Shown: positions 45,790 through 57,850 of the stretch, piece by piece | Layout: each line of letters begins with the position of its first letter | Position numbering within the stretch: position 1 is the first letter of the stretch | NCBI GenBank assembly: GCA_030248195.1 | Contig: JASAND010015613.1 | Location: 19,434-83,433 of the forward strand | Direction: 5' to 3' | Origin: Trissonchulus latispiculum | Taxonomy: Eukaryota > Nematoda > Enoplea > Enoplida > Ironidae | DNA: 64,000 nucleotides | Program-made: the position numbers and the translations under genes | Notes under the pieces: model-generated | Database searches by the model: none | What the model was told of the DNA's origin: nothing | Seen by the model: the letters and a program-made list of their open reading frames with translations, nothing else

Positions 45790-46522
45790 GAGAGGACTAG
45801 TCTTAAAAATGCTTAATATGGGGCTAGGTTCAAAAATAGAAGAGGACTAGGTTGTGAGCGAATTAATATGGGCACAGCTTCGCCGAACAACCCATATTCG
45901 CGGTTTGTAAATGTAAATGATTATGCATATCCACGATACATTTAGTTTATTGTTCATAAATAATCTACAGCTACGGTATGTGTTCGAGCTTTGTTCGAAC
46001 TTTTATTTTAGCAAACGTTTTCTTCGATAAATTCTTTATACTAACCTGCGCAATTTACGTATCCATTTATACGGAAAATTTATATTCAAGAATAATTTAG
46101 GACTCTCCGACGATCTTCTATTTCCCCCTGACTTGGACCAATAGCTTTAGCATAGCCTTACATCTCTCCTAGTAGTAGATCCTGCCGTAGTTCTATACAA
46201 CAAAATTATGATAATTTACGTATATATTCCTAGCTAGTCTAACAGTGCATGCAAACAGCTATATTCAATGAGTAGTCAACGTTTAAATTTTTTATTGACT
46301 GACATTGATAGCTTTAAGTTAAGACGAAACGTGAAATCCCGCGAATATGGGTTGTTCGGCGAAGCTGTGCCCATATTAATTCGCTCACAACCTAGTCCTC
46401 TTCTATTTTTGAACCTAGCCCCATATTAAGCATTTTTAAGACTAGTCCTCTCTTGATTTTGCAACCTCACCATCACCCATATTACTTTTTTCATGCTCCA
46501 GAGGAGCATTTTTATTACTTGT
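45720..46522. mobile_element. foldback element, family A, copy 2
   Basis: Inverted arms of about 185 bp start ACAAGTAATAAAAATGCTCC with hairpin ATGCTCC-TCT-GGAGCAT, then AATATGGGTGATGG. They end in GGGTTGTTCGGCGAAGCTG. The 430-bp centre is AT-rich and noncoding. The left end abuts a TATATATA run, and the first 23 codons of the chimeric open frame lie inside the left arm. Confidence 0.88.
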
Positions 46523-46599
46523 CCTTCTGTCATTTTAAAGGTTCCCTTTCCAGCAGTGAGCTAACGCAGATAAGGAGCTTGAACAATGCAATAGGCAGG

Positions 46600-48022
46600 T
46601 CAAATGTGAGCAAATGGGCTTTCATTTGATACCAAACATGACCACATTTGAAGACTTTAATTTTGACCCACACCGGACCCACTGTGGGTGGGGCACCCAC
46701 CCACAGGTCGGTGGGGCCACTTTTTGTGGGTAGCATAATGACAAAAGTTGATCGCCTCGCCAAGGGCTTTCATTTGATACCAAACTTGACCACTTTTGAA
46801 GACTTTTATTTTTGACCCACACCGGACCCACAGTGGGTGGGGCACCCACCCACAGGTCGGTGGGGCCACTTTTTGTGGGTGGCATAATGACAAAAGTTGA
46901 TCGCCTCGCCAAGGGCTTTCATTTGACACCAAACTTGACCACTTTTGAAGACTTTCATTTTTGACCCACACCGGACCCACTGTGGGTGGGGCACCCACCC
47001 ACAGGTCGGTGGGGCCAATTTTTGTGGGTGGCATAATGACAAAAGTTGATCGCCTCGCCAAGCGCTTTGATTTGATACCAAACTTGACCACTTTTGAAGA
47101 CTTTCATTTTTGACCTACACCGGACCCACTGTGGGTGGGGCACCCACCCACAGGTCGGTGGGGCCAATTTTTGTGGGTGGCATAATGACAAAAGTTGATC
47201 GCCTCGCCAAGCGCTTTAATTTGATACCAAACTTGACCACTTTTGAAGACTTTCATTTTTGACCCACACCGGACCCACAGTGGGTGGGGCACCCACCCAC
47301 AGGTCGGTGGGGCCACTTTTTGTGGGTGGCATAATGACAAAAGTTGATCGCCTCGCCAAGGGCTTTCATTTGACACCAAACTTGACCACTTTTGAAGACT
47401 TTCATTTTTGACCCACACCGGACCCACTGTGGGTGGGGCACCCACCCACAGGTCGGTGGGGCCAATTTTTGTGGGTGGCATAATGACAAAAGTTGATCGC
47501 CTCGCCAAGCGCTTTGATTTGATACCAAACTTGACCACTTTTGAAGACTTTCATTTTTGACCTACACCGGACCCACTGTGGGTGGGGCACCCACCCACAG
47601 GTCGGTGGGGCCAATTTTTGTGGGTGGCATAATGACAAAAGTTGATCGCCTCGCCAAGCGCTTTAATTTGATACCAAACTTGACCACTTTTGAAGACTTT
47701 CATTTTTGACCCACACCGGACCCACAGTGGGTGGGGCACCCACCCACAGGTCGGTGGGGCCACTTTTTGTGGGTGGCATAATGACAAAAGTTGATCGCCT
47801 CGCCAAGGGCTTTCATTTGATACCAAACTTGACCACTTTTGAAGACTTTTATTTTTGACCCACACCGGACCCACAGTGGGTGGGGCACCCACCCACAGGT
47901 CGGTGGGGCCACTTTTTGTGGGTGGCATAATGACAAAAGTTGATCGCCTCGCCAAGGGCTTTCATTTGATACCAAACTTGACCACTTTTGAAGATTTTCA
48001 TTTTTGACCCACACCAGACCCA
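46600..48022. repeat. 149-bp satellite array with 447-bp higher-order period
   Basis: About nine units of 149 bp (words recur at 46806, 46955, 47104, 47253, 47402, 47551, 47700). Each contains CCCACAGGTCGGTGGGGCCA, GATCGCCTCGCCAAG and the shared core GGCTTTCATTTGATACCAAACTTGACCACTTTTG. Units differ in triplets: the 435-bp segment at 46657-47091 repeats exactly at 47104-47538, giving a 3-unit higher-order repeat. The minus-strand frames of 78-168 codons are satellite translations. Confidence 0.93.
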
Positions 48023-48689
48023 CTGTGGGTGGGCGCTGTGGGTCAGGGGTCACATCCACCGACCTCCGCAGTATGCTCATCGTTTTCAGCGACCCCGATT
48101 TACTATATATGGGTACCACCCCGAGGCCATTTTTAGTGACTTTTAGGCCATTTCTAGTAAAAGTGGGACTTAGAAACTTTTCGCCCAAATAGGCCAAAAA
48201 ATGCAAAGTTTGGGCCCATCTCCTGAAAGCTAGGGAGCAAAATTAAAAAATCCCCCTCGTTACTTTATGCACCCCTACTGGTAATTTTCAAAAAAAGATA
48301 CTAGACCTCTCCAGCTTCTACCCAGTTCTAGAAAAGTGTGACCAAAATATGCGAAAAATAGCGAAAGTCCGACTTTGGGACCTTGGCACAGAGCCAAAAT
48401 TGGCCAGGTGCCAAAATGACCAAAAAAAGGTAGCATGGGGGGATCCTGTCTACCAACATATAATAGTAGTATGGTGCCAAAATGCCCACATCGTTCCAAC
48501 ACTTCGCCGTAAAATGCATTTCCAATAAGCGTTATTTACTCAGAAAAAAAAACAAACGCACGGTAACTATCGCCTAGTGCAAAAATTCGAAGTTTCGAAT
48601 TCGAACCAAAAGTATGGTGGTACTTGTAGTACTACTCGAGTTGTTTACGATGGTAACCTTTTTACCACTCCCGGACCTCTAATTAGCTG
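48023..48689. other. unique part of satellite-bearing element
   Basis: Short words (AAAATGACCAAAAAAAGG, GGCCATTTTTAG) but no gene. It may be the unique middle of an element that runs from the satellite to the hairpin at 48743. Confidence 0.4.
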
Positions 48690-48774
48690 GCACCAGGCCA
48701 ACACGGTCTCCAGGGGGCCGCGCAGACGCCTTTACACCCATATTATGTAGGGGCGCTATCGCGCCCCTACATAA
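48690..48774 (-). mobile_element. terminal-hairpin element end, copy 3
   Basis: A perfect hairpin, TTATGTAGGGGCGC-TATC-GCGCCCCTACATAA, lies at 48743-48774. On the minus strand it is followed by TATGGGTGTAAAAGGCG and GGAGACC, matching copies at 82 and 26306. It closes the fragment carrying the 149-bp satellite. Confidence 0.75.
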
Positions 48775-48784
48775 TACACGAGTA

Positions 48785-48910
48785 GAATGAGGTTATATAA
48801 GCACACTAAACACGGTTAAATATGGATAAATAAGCTAAATACCGTTAAATATGGATAAAATGCGGTTATATGCGGTTAAATGGACTAGATACGGTTAAAT
48901 ACGATATATT
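48785..48910. repeat. degenerate CGGTTAAATA tandem words
   Basis: About eight degenerate copies of ACGGTTAAATATGGATAAA and shorter forms. No coding potential. Confidence 0.7.
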
Positions 48911-49191
48911 TACTCACGCACAACAGGCCGAACAGGGTCTGGCGTCCTAAAATTGTGGTTGTAACGGTTCGCACCAGATCACTACCGTAGCAGGTTGCCT
49001 GAACTTCAAATCTTAGATGCCCCTTTAGACTTTTGGTTTACGACACTGTGGGACACCCTGCGAGTAAGATAATCCATCATATTCTTCACGAGGGGACCCT
49101 CTGGCCCCGCATTCGTCAAATTACAGTAACGACGTTCACAAGCACCCAAAAATTCTCTGACCCACCTCTCAGGTGGACGCTGACCAGGTTG

Positions 49192-49660
49192 CAGGGATGG
49201 GCGCGGAAAAAAGGACTGGAAAAAAAGGTTTTTTTCGGTTTTTTCCATTTTTTTCCGATGGGGTGGAAAAAAATGAGAAAATATTCCTAACATTATTTTG
49301 ACGATTTTTACAATGAAATATCATGTTTTCTGAGCTTCCAGCAATTTCACACTGTTTACAACCTTTTTCGTGGGTAATAGTAGGTGGGGGTATGTTAAAT
49401 CTGACAAAATTGTATTTGGGTTTTTTGACGCATCGGAAAAAATGGAAAAATATTCGGGACATGTTCTGAAAGTTAATTTATGACCTCAGAACATTACGAA
49501 ACTATCAAAAATAGTGTTTAACGAGGTAACAATACGATATTTATGAATTTGAGCTAATTTTGGGATTTGACATTTTTCCTTTGGAATGTGCAAATGATTG
49601 CATAACTCAGGTAGAGTTAATACGCCATACCTAACAGTGGACTGTTCAAAACTGATGTGG
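49192..49660. mobile_element. partial inverted copy of the 830-1678 hAT element
   Basis: It begins AGGGATGGGCGCGGAAAAAAGG and follows 1678 backwards through GTAGGTGGGGGTATG and GAACATGTCCCGAATATT-type sequence. The other terminus is missing. Confidence 0.8.
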
Positions 49661-49847
49661 GTTTTCCTTCCATGGCTATACAACCTGCCTACGAAGACTC
49701 ATATGTATGTACGTATATATTTTACATGCGACGAAGGAACACTTTTTGTTGTTGTATAGTTACTGGCAGAATTTTTAAAACTACTTTCGTGAGACTTTCA
49801 ACATGCTTACTTGCGTTTTACTGAGAACCTTAAAAATGAAGTAGGGC

Positions 49848-49960
49848 AAGAATAAAAATGCTCCTATGGAGCATGAAAAATGCAATAGGGGTGACATCAG
49901 GTTTTAATCACACAGGAGACTAGGCTTAAAACGTTAATATGGAAGGGGCAGGTTGTAAAT
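49848..49960. mobile_element. single end of foldback family A
   Basis: CAAGAATAAAAATGCTCC-TAT-GGAGCATGAAAAATGC, then GGGTGACATCAGG, GTTAATATGGA and GCAGGTTGTAAATGCC as in copy 1. The upstream 60 bases (CTGAGAACCTTAAAAATGAA) also match those before 7982, so both copies share a flank. Confidence 0.7.
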
Positions 49961-50079
49961 GCCAGGAGGACTAGGTGAATATGGTGGACTAGGTGAACTG
50001 ATATGGAGGGGAGTTTGGATTGGAACCACCTCCGTGGGAAATCCGATGCACATGGACCCCATCAAATGGGGGTCCCCAC

Positions 50080-50890
50080 CAGACATGTGCAGGAGGGGAA
50101 GTTCTGGGGGGGGTGAAGGGCGGCCGCAGGCCGCCGAAAAACCGGATTGTTCCGGTTTTTTACCGGAAAAATCCGGATTCTGGGGGGGGGTGAGGGACCC
50201 CTCTGGGGGGGGGGGGTGAGCTCAGGTCTGGGGGGGAACCCCCCCAAGCACACGTATGGTCCTCACAGGTGCTCCCTGGTATCCGTCTGGTCAACGGCGC
50301 GAATGGGTTCCACACTCCTGGGGTCACGGTATTAATTTACCGTCTCGGATCAACATGGAAGCCAGGGGCGCACTTAAGGGGGGGGGCGGCCGCCCCCCCC
50401 GAAACCAGATGTAAAGGAAAAATTTTATTGTCCGCGCACAGCGCGGACATAAAATTTCAAAAATTTTCGCGCCTACGGCGCAAAATCAACTTTATTTCTG
50501 CTTAAGTTACCCTTAAGATTTTCAAAAATTTAATTTACGCTTCGTTTTGCTTTTCAAAAACAATTTTCAAAAATTTTTTAACTTCTGGGGTGCTTCGCCC
50601 CCCAGACCTCCCAAATTTTTCTGATTTGGCATTTTGTAGGCGAAAAAAGTGGGGATAGCGAAGTGGAGGGAGGAATAAAATGGCCTAAAAATGCTAAAAA
50701 TACGTAAAAATAGCCTGTTTTGCGTATAATCGTATAACTGCTAAAATGGGAGTAAAGATCAAGTTTTAGTACCAAAATAGACGATTGTAGATCAACAAAT
50801 TTCGGCGAGACCGTAAAATGTGAGTGGGGGAAGCCCAAAATGTAGGGGTAGGGCCAAGTGGGGGAGGAAGGGATCGAGTTTGGGGGACCC
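50080..50890. mobile_element. G/C-run MITE remnants
   Basis: Runs of G8-G9 and C7 (50170-50250, 50378-50400) with CAGGGGCGCACTTAAGGGGG at 50363 and CGCGCCTACGGCGC at 50469-50482. Interior AAAATGGCCTAAAAATGCTAAAAA resembles the 54085 family. No transposase and no defined ends. Confidence 0.4.
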
Positions 50891-50959
50891 AGAAAGTGAG
50901 GGGGAACACCCTCCTTCTACTACGTATCATTATGTTTTTAATTATCATTGGTTATTTAG

Positions 50960-51056
50960 GTATTTACTATTAAAGGAACGAAATATGTTGTTGACAATGG
51001 AATTGGCCTGTGAAGAAGCCTATAGAGTGTTTCCTAATGCTGAACGTCTAGATAGA
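50960..51056 (+). CDS. MRPL47: MRPL47 exon 5 (uL29 helix 1-2)
   Basis: Acceptor TTATTTAG, donor AGA|GTGAGT. It encodes [20 protein letters not shown] then [12 protein letters not shown] (model residues 79-110), completing Trp78. [12 protein letters not shown] and P..ERL(D/E)+V are hallmark MRPL47 motifs. It is separated from exon 4 by 25.3 kb. ATG codons within it are internal Met residues. Confidence 0.97.
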
Positions 51057-54000
51057 GTGAGTCCTTTCTTGACATTACTGTAACGCAGTAATCTCTAGTT
51101 TAAAACACAAGCACTATGTATTAGCATTACAACATAACTACGGCCGTGAGAAGGTTACTGATGGATCTGTAATCCGCCTCCTCTCCATGCTTCTTATGTT
51201 TGGTTTCTCATTTTATGTCCTTTTTGTCCATGATTTGGCCAAACTTGCTCTTTGCTTGTGTGGTTTTTTCAGGGCTCAGGGCAAGCCCTCTCGTAAATCT
51301 GATAGGGATGTACAGAGAGCTTCAATCTGTGTGCATGCTTGTACAAGATGGTGGAGGGTTTGTGGGTTGAAAAATTCCGTGAAGGTAGAATTTTTGACTT
51401 ACTTAGTCCACCTTAATGTCGAAGTCACTTTTGAAGGGATTTACATTACGATACAAGTAATGTTACTTATTCAAAACGGTCTTGTCTTGTTTGGAGGACT
51501 GCAAACTGTGTAAAAATGATCTAAATCGGAGATGGTCGATAAATAAGCTAACAGTAACCCCCTTTTTCAAGTTTTTTTTCAAAATTTCACCTGTGATTTT
51601 TAGTGTGTTTTAAGAATATGTGTGTTTATCCAAAAATCTGTGCTTTTCCTGAAATTCACTTTTCGCAGGATTAACATGTTTTAAACGGTCTTTGCAACAT
51701 TTATAACTATATTTAGCATTTTTCGCGTGTTACGGAAGAAAAGGAAAATATGCGTTGCTTGCTTAGCCTTTATAAACGATGTTTCAATGTTCTGAAAGTT
51801 AAATATTTGCGTGCTATAATAAAAGATTTCTTTGTGTGCTATAATGCGGGGTCTGGAGAGTAGAGCCCCCAGACTCCCAGACTTTGTGAATTTTTGAAAA
51901 TTGTGAAAATTTTCTTTTGAAAACCTTCAAAACTTTTACGTTTCGACAATATATTGCTGTCATTTCCAGAGAATTTGGAGACGAACCGCAAAATTTTTCG
52001 GAAAAACTAAAAATTGTAATTTAAAATGAATAAAGTTCGCTCATTCAGGTGAAAGTTTCAGTGGCTTTTTAGTGTTTTTCAAAATTTTGTGTGTTATTTA
52101 AAAAACGTGTGCGAAAACACAATAAAAACACAAGAAACAGTGCCTCTTTCAGGAATGGGAAAGCTGAAATTAGAAATATTTCAAGACATTCTCTGTTTAC
52201 ACTGGAAAAAAGTGCGCATAAGTGCGCCAAGTTTTTACTCTTTTCATTTTGTAAATAGTGTGTCATAGTTCACTTTTCGAGCAACCTTCCATGAAGAGAA
52301 CATAATAGATAAGAGTAAGAAACAAACGTTTAACACTACTATGTACTAAGCATGCTTGACATCAGGCGCGTAGCCGAGGCGGGGGGATGGGGAATTTCCC
52401 CTAACATTGTGGAACCCCCCAGAATTTTTTCCGTGTGATGTGTAAAATACCAATTTTTCGAAAGGTTTTTCGCCGACGGCTTATCAGTTATCATCAGTTT
52501 ACTATTCCATCATGTGCTTAGCACGCCAAAATGAGTACCAAATACCCTTTTTGTGTGGTTTGACCAGTGTCTGCGTCATTTGCGTGTGCATGCAAACGTG
52601 CTGAACCTTAGGTAGTTTTTTAATTTCAAAAATGTTCTGTAAAAAATTCCACAAGAGTTAGAAAAATTTATCAGCTTCTTCGCTCCCAGACCCTCCAAAA
52701 ATGCTTGCATTTCCTCCCTAAATTTTTTTCTGGTTACACTAGTGTTAGGAATGCTTGGTGCGTTAACTCGAGCCCCTCCCCTTCCCCTCCCGTAACTTCT
52801 AGCAACGTGTCTGCTCGCTGATTCGCTAGTTAGCCCAAGACTTACGGTAGGCAGTATTATTTATTTTTATTAATTAATTATAACTTTTTTCAAAATCGGA
52901 CTGCTTTTCAATCTGTCTTTTAAGAAAATGTGTTTTTCTAAAAATTTATTTTCGCGTTTTTAATGTGTTTGTTAAACTGTTACTGTTACTACGTATAGCG
53001 TATTCCTGGTTAGTTTTTGTCTTTCTAGCGATGAAAGCAAATTAATACTGACTTGTATGGGCCATTGGAAACGACTGAACGCTATAGAATCGTACTAAAC
53101 GATGAAACTTTCGGTCGCGAGGTCTGGGGGACAGAGCCCCCCCAGAAGCTAAAGAATTTTTTAAAAAGCGGTAAAAACCACAGCGGAAATGTTAAATCTT
53201 TTAATTTAGTAAACCGAGTGTGTTATTCTAAGAATAAGATAAAATGTGTTTTTCTGCGAAAAAGTATGCCAAACACAAAACACAACCGTGGGTTAATGCA
53301 GTTAAAAACTAATTCGACAAGTTTGTAACATTTTTTCTACTCTTTCCATTGATGTAACAACTGTTGCAGACCACGTTCCTGCCAATTTTCTTTTATGCAC
53401 AAACTTTATATCAATAGAAAGAGCAGAAAGATGCTACAGTCGAATTAGTTTTTTTAATTGAACAAACCTAATTAAAGTTATAATTAACTAATCAAAATAA
53501 CTAATAAAATCTAAGGAAAGCATTGTGTTAATCAGCCAATCAGCCAGTAACGCGCTTCAAAGCGTGTAGTTAGTGCAAACCGGACCCCCCTCCCGATGCA
53601 CTCGGCTCAATCTCGCGCATCCAAAAGTCCCGCTTTTGTGTTGGACCGAGACCGGAGTTTTTTGGAAACATCGAATTTTAGCAAAAATATCAAATCAGTT
53701 CTGCCACAACCAACTAATGAGGCGCGGAAACCATGTCTTCATTGTGTCTAAAGTCTCTAATACTGAGCCTATGCCTCTAAAACTGTATGAAACAAAGTTT
53801 GAGAGGGTCGCCGGGCGCCAACGTTTATAGTAACCGATTTTGGTTATTTTCAGGTATATATAATATACCCCCATTCGTCATAATATGCCTAAAACAAGAC
53901 AAAGTTTTGGAGTCCAGCGTCGACCCAGTTAAGAGAAATAATCCGTTCATTCGAATATTTGTGTCAATATGCTTTGCTGAGGGTTACAAAGGTGCGTACA

Positions 54001-54079
54001 CATAGGACAACAAAAGATTACGGCATGGCCAATACACCCAAATTAAAGTCTTTGTCGGCTACTATTTAGTGCTGTATAA
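51057..54079 (+). other. MRPL47 intron 5, repeat-rich
   Basis: 51890-52130 is a diverged relative of 20042-20213. 52795-54070 is a diverged relative of 55160-56045 (TCTGCTCGCTGATTCGCT, GTACACATAGGA), with the SINE inserted in the latter. A hydrophobic 108-codon frame at 51187-51513 has no recognised family. G/C-run fragments lie at 52375 and 53125. Confidence 0.5.
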
Positions 54080-54084
54080 GCAGG

Positions 54085-54456
54085 GTATTTTTTAGGGATT
54101 TTTTCCGGGGGAGAGGGGGAGGGCTTCTCAGGGGGGGGGGCCGGGCCGGGGGGGGGGAGAAATTTTGGGGGCGGAAGAATTGTTTGCAAAAATGAGCCAA
54201 AAATGGTATTTTTGGTGTTTTTTGCATGGTGAAACGCAAAAAGTTCTCAAAAATGCCAGGATTTAAGCTAAAAATAGCTATTTTTACGAAAACATTTCCG
54301 GCGAAGCCGAAAAATGTTTGAAAATTGGCCTGTTTTGGCAAAAATTTGGGCCTCCAAAAAATCCCGGGGGAGGAAGCAAAAATCCCGGGAGGGGGCGATT
54401 TCGGGGGGGGGGGAGGCATTTTCGGGGGGCCCCGCCCCCCCCCTGTAAAACATACT
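54085..54456. mobile_element. C/G-run MITE, best copy
   Basis: The ends CAGGGTATTTTTTAGGG and CTGTAAAACATACTCTG are imperfect inverted copies. The interior has CCGGCGAAGCCGA (54298-54310), TTTTTGGCTCATTTTTGC and long G runs. Flanks TGTATAAG and GTATATAT are only loosely alike, so the TSD is unproven. No transposase is present. Confidence 0.65.
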
Positions 54457-54828
54457 CTGGTATATATAAATGACAACGATACTCCAAGTAACTTACAACT
54501 TATACATGTGCTTGGGGTGGGGGTCACGCTCCCCAGAGCATGAGCTCACCCCTCCCCGAGGGGTCCATCACCCCCTTCCCAGAATCCGGGTTTTTTCGGT
54601 TTTTTGGCCAATCTTGGTATTCTTGGTCTCGTTTTCGTCCAGAAGCCGAGATTGGACCAGTCTCGGTACCCTGGCCTCCGTCTGGCAGAAATTTTGGTCT
54701 TACCCAGCCCTGTACGGTGTTCTATTTATTTTCGTTAACAGCCCTGTACCAGAGATACACGTTTAACTCATAGGATTGATTTTGCGCTTTTGTTAACTTT
54801 TAATAATTGTAAGCAGTGATTTTTGTAG

Positions 54829-54959
54829 GTTGAAGAGAGTATGAAAAATTTGGAAGATACAGTTAGAGAAAGAAACAAGGCGGTGTTGGAACTTGAAACT
54901 GGTTATGACGGTGAAAGACCTTCGAAAGAAATTACCGAATTCACTGGATTTAAAGTCAA
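54829..54959 (+). CDS. MRPL47: MRPL47 exon 6
   Basis: Acceptor TTTTTGTAG, donor AA|GTACGT. It encodes VEESMKNLEDTVRERNKAVL then ELETGYDGERPSKEITEFTG (model 111-153). V..SM..L..VV.ER..A...L.TG is the second uL29 helix and following loop in MRPL47. Lys154 is split with exon 7. Confidence 0.95.
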
Positions 54960-55159
54960 GTACGTAACAGCCTGGGTTTGGTTTATACTTGATATGAGAG
55001 AAATAAACTCTTACTTTAGCACACAATATGTACCAGTCACGCTAGATATATGATGCTTGGTGCTTTACGACGGGATCCCCCTTCCGAAAGTCCTTTCCGC
55101 CCCAAAGTCCCGTGGGGGCTCCTCGTTTTGCACTAAATAAATGCTTTCATATGTAGGCT

Positions 55160-56045
55160 TGTCTGCTCGCTGATTCGCTTATTATTCTAAGGCTTACGGT
55201 AGGGAATTCATTAGTTATTTGTATTGATAAATTAAACTAATTAATAAATTAAATGAATTACCTTATTGTAATTAAAGACATTCCACTACTGTAGCATTTC
55301 TGCTCTTTGCCTTTTAGAAAGAGCAAATATGCTAAAAAACTGTGAAATTAGTTTTTCATAACAATAGCCTAATGAAAGTTAGGACTACTTAAGGGCCGCG
55401 ATGGCCGAGTGGTAAGGTGTTCGACTAAAGATCTTACGGTTCTAGGTTCGAACCCCGCTGCCACAAGGCTTTCGCAAATCCCCTTGAGCAAGGGACTACT
55501 AAGCACATGTCGGTTCGCCGTGGGCTCCAGCCAACCCAGCTGTCTGTCCTTAACTGGTCGGTAAATGGGTACCACTGCGGTGGGAAGGTAACAGGAGTCT
55601 GTGTTCTGGTTTAATGCCTGATGAAGGGCTGGCCCCCCTTCCACAGATGTAGTCAACATTAGAGTTGTCGCTCCTGGCTTCGGGCTGTGAATCCGGAAAT
55701 AAGCACCCGCACCTTATAACCTTCGGTAGGTTGGAGTTCTCTCGAGGGGTCACTTTACCTTACTTTACCTTTACTACTTAAAGGAGGGGGTCGCCAGGTA
55801 CCAAATTTTATAGTCACCGATTTCTCTCCTTTTTGGGTATAATATACCCCCATATGTGTCCAAAAACAAGACAAATTTTTAGAGTCCAGGGTCAATCCAG
55901 TCTAGAGATATTGCAGTTCAAATCCCTACAATTTAGTATTTATGTTAGTAGGCCTCGCTGAGTTCTTCGAAATCGCGTACACATAGGATGACAAGAGACT
56001 GCGGCATGACAAATAGATCAATTTAAAGCCTTTACCTGTAGGTAT
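55160..56045. repeat. diverged dispersed repeat interrupted by a SINE
   Basis: Relative of 52795-54070; the homology resumes on both sides of the SINE (GGGTCGCCAGGTACC, AATATACCCCCAT, GCGTACACATAGGA). Confidence 0.6.
55393..55772 (+). mobile_element. tRNA-derived SINE with target duplication
   Basis: The head has an A box, GATGGCCGAGTGG, and a B box, GGTTCGAACCC, of Leu/Ser type. A body with CCCCTTGAGCAAGGGACT follows, recalling conserved central domains of animal SINEs, and a tail of CTTTACCTTA units. A perfect 9-bp target duplication, ACTACTTAA, lies at 55384-55392 and 55773-55781. The minus-strand 96-codon frame is not a gene. Confidence 0.92.
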
Positions 56046-56639
56046 TTATTACCGCATTAATTACAGTGGCAAGCCAAGCAACAAGTGAGACATGGCGTTT
56101 GGACGATTTGGTAAAGCTTATTCCGACTGTCATTTGCTTCAAACTTTAACTCGCCCTAACTTTCTCATACTGCTTTGTAGAGACTTGGTGCGAGAAGATA
56201 AAATGTTCAGCACATCGAGAGCTTCAATTTGATATAAAATATGGCTATATTTGAAAAAGTTGAAAATTTGACATTTTTTGCCCATAGGTGTCCGCCATGT
56301 TATCGTAGTATGTCGCCAGAGGAAAACACAGGCTATGGGCATGAAACTTTACATACATGTAGGTTTTATGCCAGCCTATTAGCATACCAAATTTTATTGA
56401 GATATATACCTTAAGATTTGACTGACTTATGAACATGAAGACCTTCACCATTTGATCATCAGGTGCCCGGCTTACAACAAACTGCAAACCGTGGGAACGG
56501 CCCCCTCCCTGGATATCCTGGTCAGGGAACCCCGCCTTGTGGCTGGGTTCTTGGAGGTGGCGGGACTTCTGGCCTAGCCGGTGGTCCTGACTCATGCCAA
56601 GTTTGGTGCAAGCTATAATGCTGTAATTTGCCATTTACA

Positions 56640-57280
56640 GAGGCCCTATAGGTTTTTGGACATTGGAACCCCAAAATCGAATAAACCGATTTTTTGAAAT
56701 TGAACATTTTTTAAATGCTTGAACTCGCGTAGTCGAAAATACACACACAAAAAATTTCAGCTCGATTAGTGAAGGCATGCGGATTCTATGGCTGCCGGAA
56801 GCTTCTACACAGGATCCGACAGACTGATAATGGTGGTATTGGCAATCTTTAAAGATTTAAGTTGACATAAAATTTTTCAGTCGACAGAATTTCCTACCAT
56901 CTAGCACAAATGAGTACACCTATAGGGCCTCTGTGTATGCAAATTACAGCCTTATAGCTTGCACCAGATTTAAAATTTCTTTTCGTTAATTAAAAATTTG
57001 TAAACTTTTGGCGAGACTTCAATTTTCAAGATCAATTCCTTTAGATGCAGATAAGATACAGCCATCTAGTATTTTGCCACAGATGGGGAAACACTTGCCA
57101 TTCCAAATCATGATGCCAAATACTTACTTTGACGCTGTGGCCTAGCGGCAAACAGAAATTTTTAATCAATTATGTTGGTAGTTGTGTGAGCAATGCGGGG
57201 GGTCTAGCACATAAAAGCTACCGCTGCACACGACTGGAGAGCGGCTAAAATTTCAGTACCCGATATTTTTCGTGCTCTAT
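56640..57280. repeat. diverged copy of the 18469 inverted-repeat family
   Basis: AAAATTTCAGCTCGATTAGTGAAGG, CTACACAGGATCCGACAGA and ACAAATGAGTAC match one arm of 18469-19767, here as a single arm, not a hairpin. Intervening material at 56960-57170 is absent from the arm. Confidence 0.75.
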
Positions 57281-57281
57281 C

Positions 57282-57480
57282 AGGTAGTGCGCGTCAGCGC
57301 ACTACCTAGAATAGGGAGATTTTGGGGAAATGCTAATTTTTGGAAATAGTTTTTTAATATCTCAGGGATGAATGGTCCCATCGGGCTCAAACTTCCTGTG
57401 TGAAGAGCCTGTGGACAGGGGTACATGCTTTGAAAATTTCAGCCAAATCGGTTTACCAATCTCGAGATATGAAAAATAGG
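57282..57480 (-). mobile_element. terminal-hairpin element end, inverted copy of 34939-34964
   Basis: Hairpin AGGTAGTGCGC-GTCA-GCGCACTACCT at 57282-57307 followed by AGAATAGGGA. The next 170 bases match 34750-34938 in reverse. A further shared block is at 59277-59590. Confidence 0.7.
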
Positions 57481-57519
57481 CCCTTTCCCAGCTCGTATTT
57501 TCTCTCCTCATTTTCCTAG

Positions 57520-57850
57520 GGCTCGGATATCTGGTGACACATCGAGGAATTAGTAAGGACGGATGGAGGTCGACCAGGACAGGTCAGTACCACCTCAGTG
57601 GGGTGACCACACCGGTACACTTCACTAGGTGTCAATGTTTAGCCTTCTGTGCTGACTTCAATGGTTTGTCCAGCTTACCGGCACATAAAAGTGTGGTGGT
57701 GACTCTCAGACTTAAGCTTCCTACATCCAATGTGGATAACCCGATGCAGTCGGAGTTATTCACCTTGGTTGACTCTGTGGAGAGGCCTCGCGACAGCTCA
57801 CCAGTAGCGGGCGGGAAGTGATTTATACCTACCTACGTACCTACCTCCTA
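57520..57850. repeat. GC-richer block with TACC tail
   Basis: About 330 bases of higher GC ending in TACCTACCTACGTACCTACC, which resembles the short tandem tail of a retroposon. A 95-codon plus frame runs through it without a known domain. No tRNA promoter boxes are seen. Confidence 0.3.

Noticed and set aside
46530..48206. Long overlapping frames of 78-168 codons
   Set aside because: They are translations of a 149-bp satellite; the frame changes from unit to unit and the sequence is noncoding in style.
51187..51513. Hydrophobic 108-codon frame in MRPL47 intron 5
   Set aside because: No start context, splice sites or family pattern are recognised; it is compatible with chance in T-rich DNA.
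55369..55659. Minus-strand 96-codon protein
   Set aside because: It lies wholly inside a tRNA-derived SINE bounded by a 9-bp target duplication.
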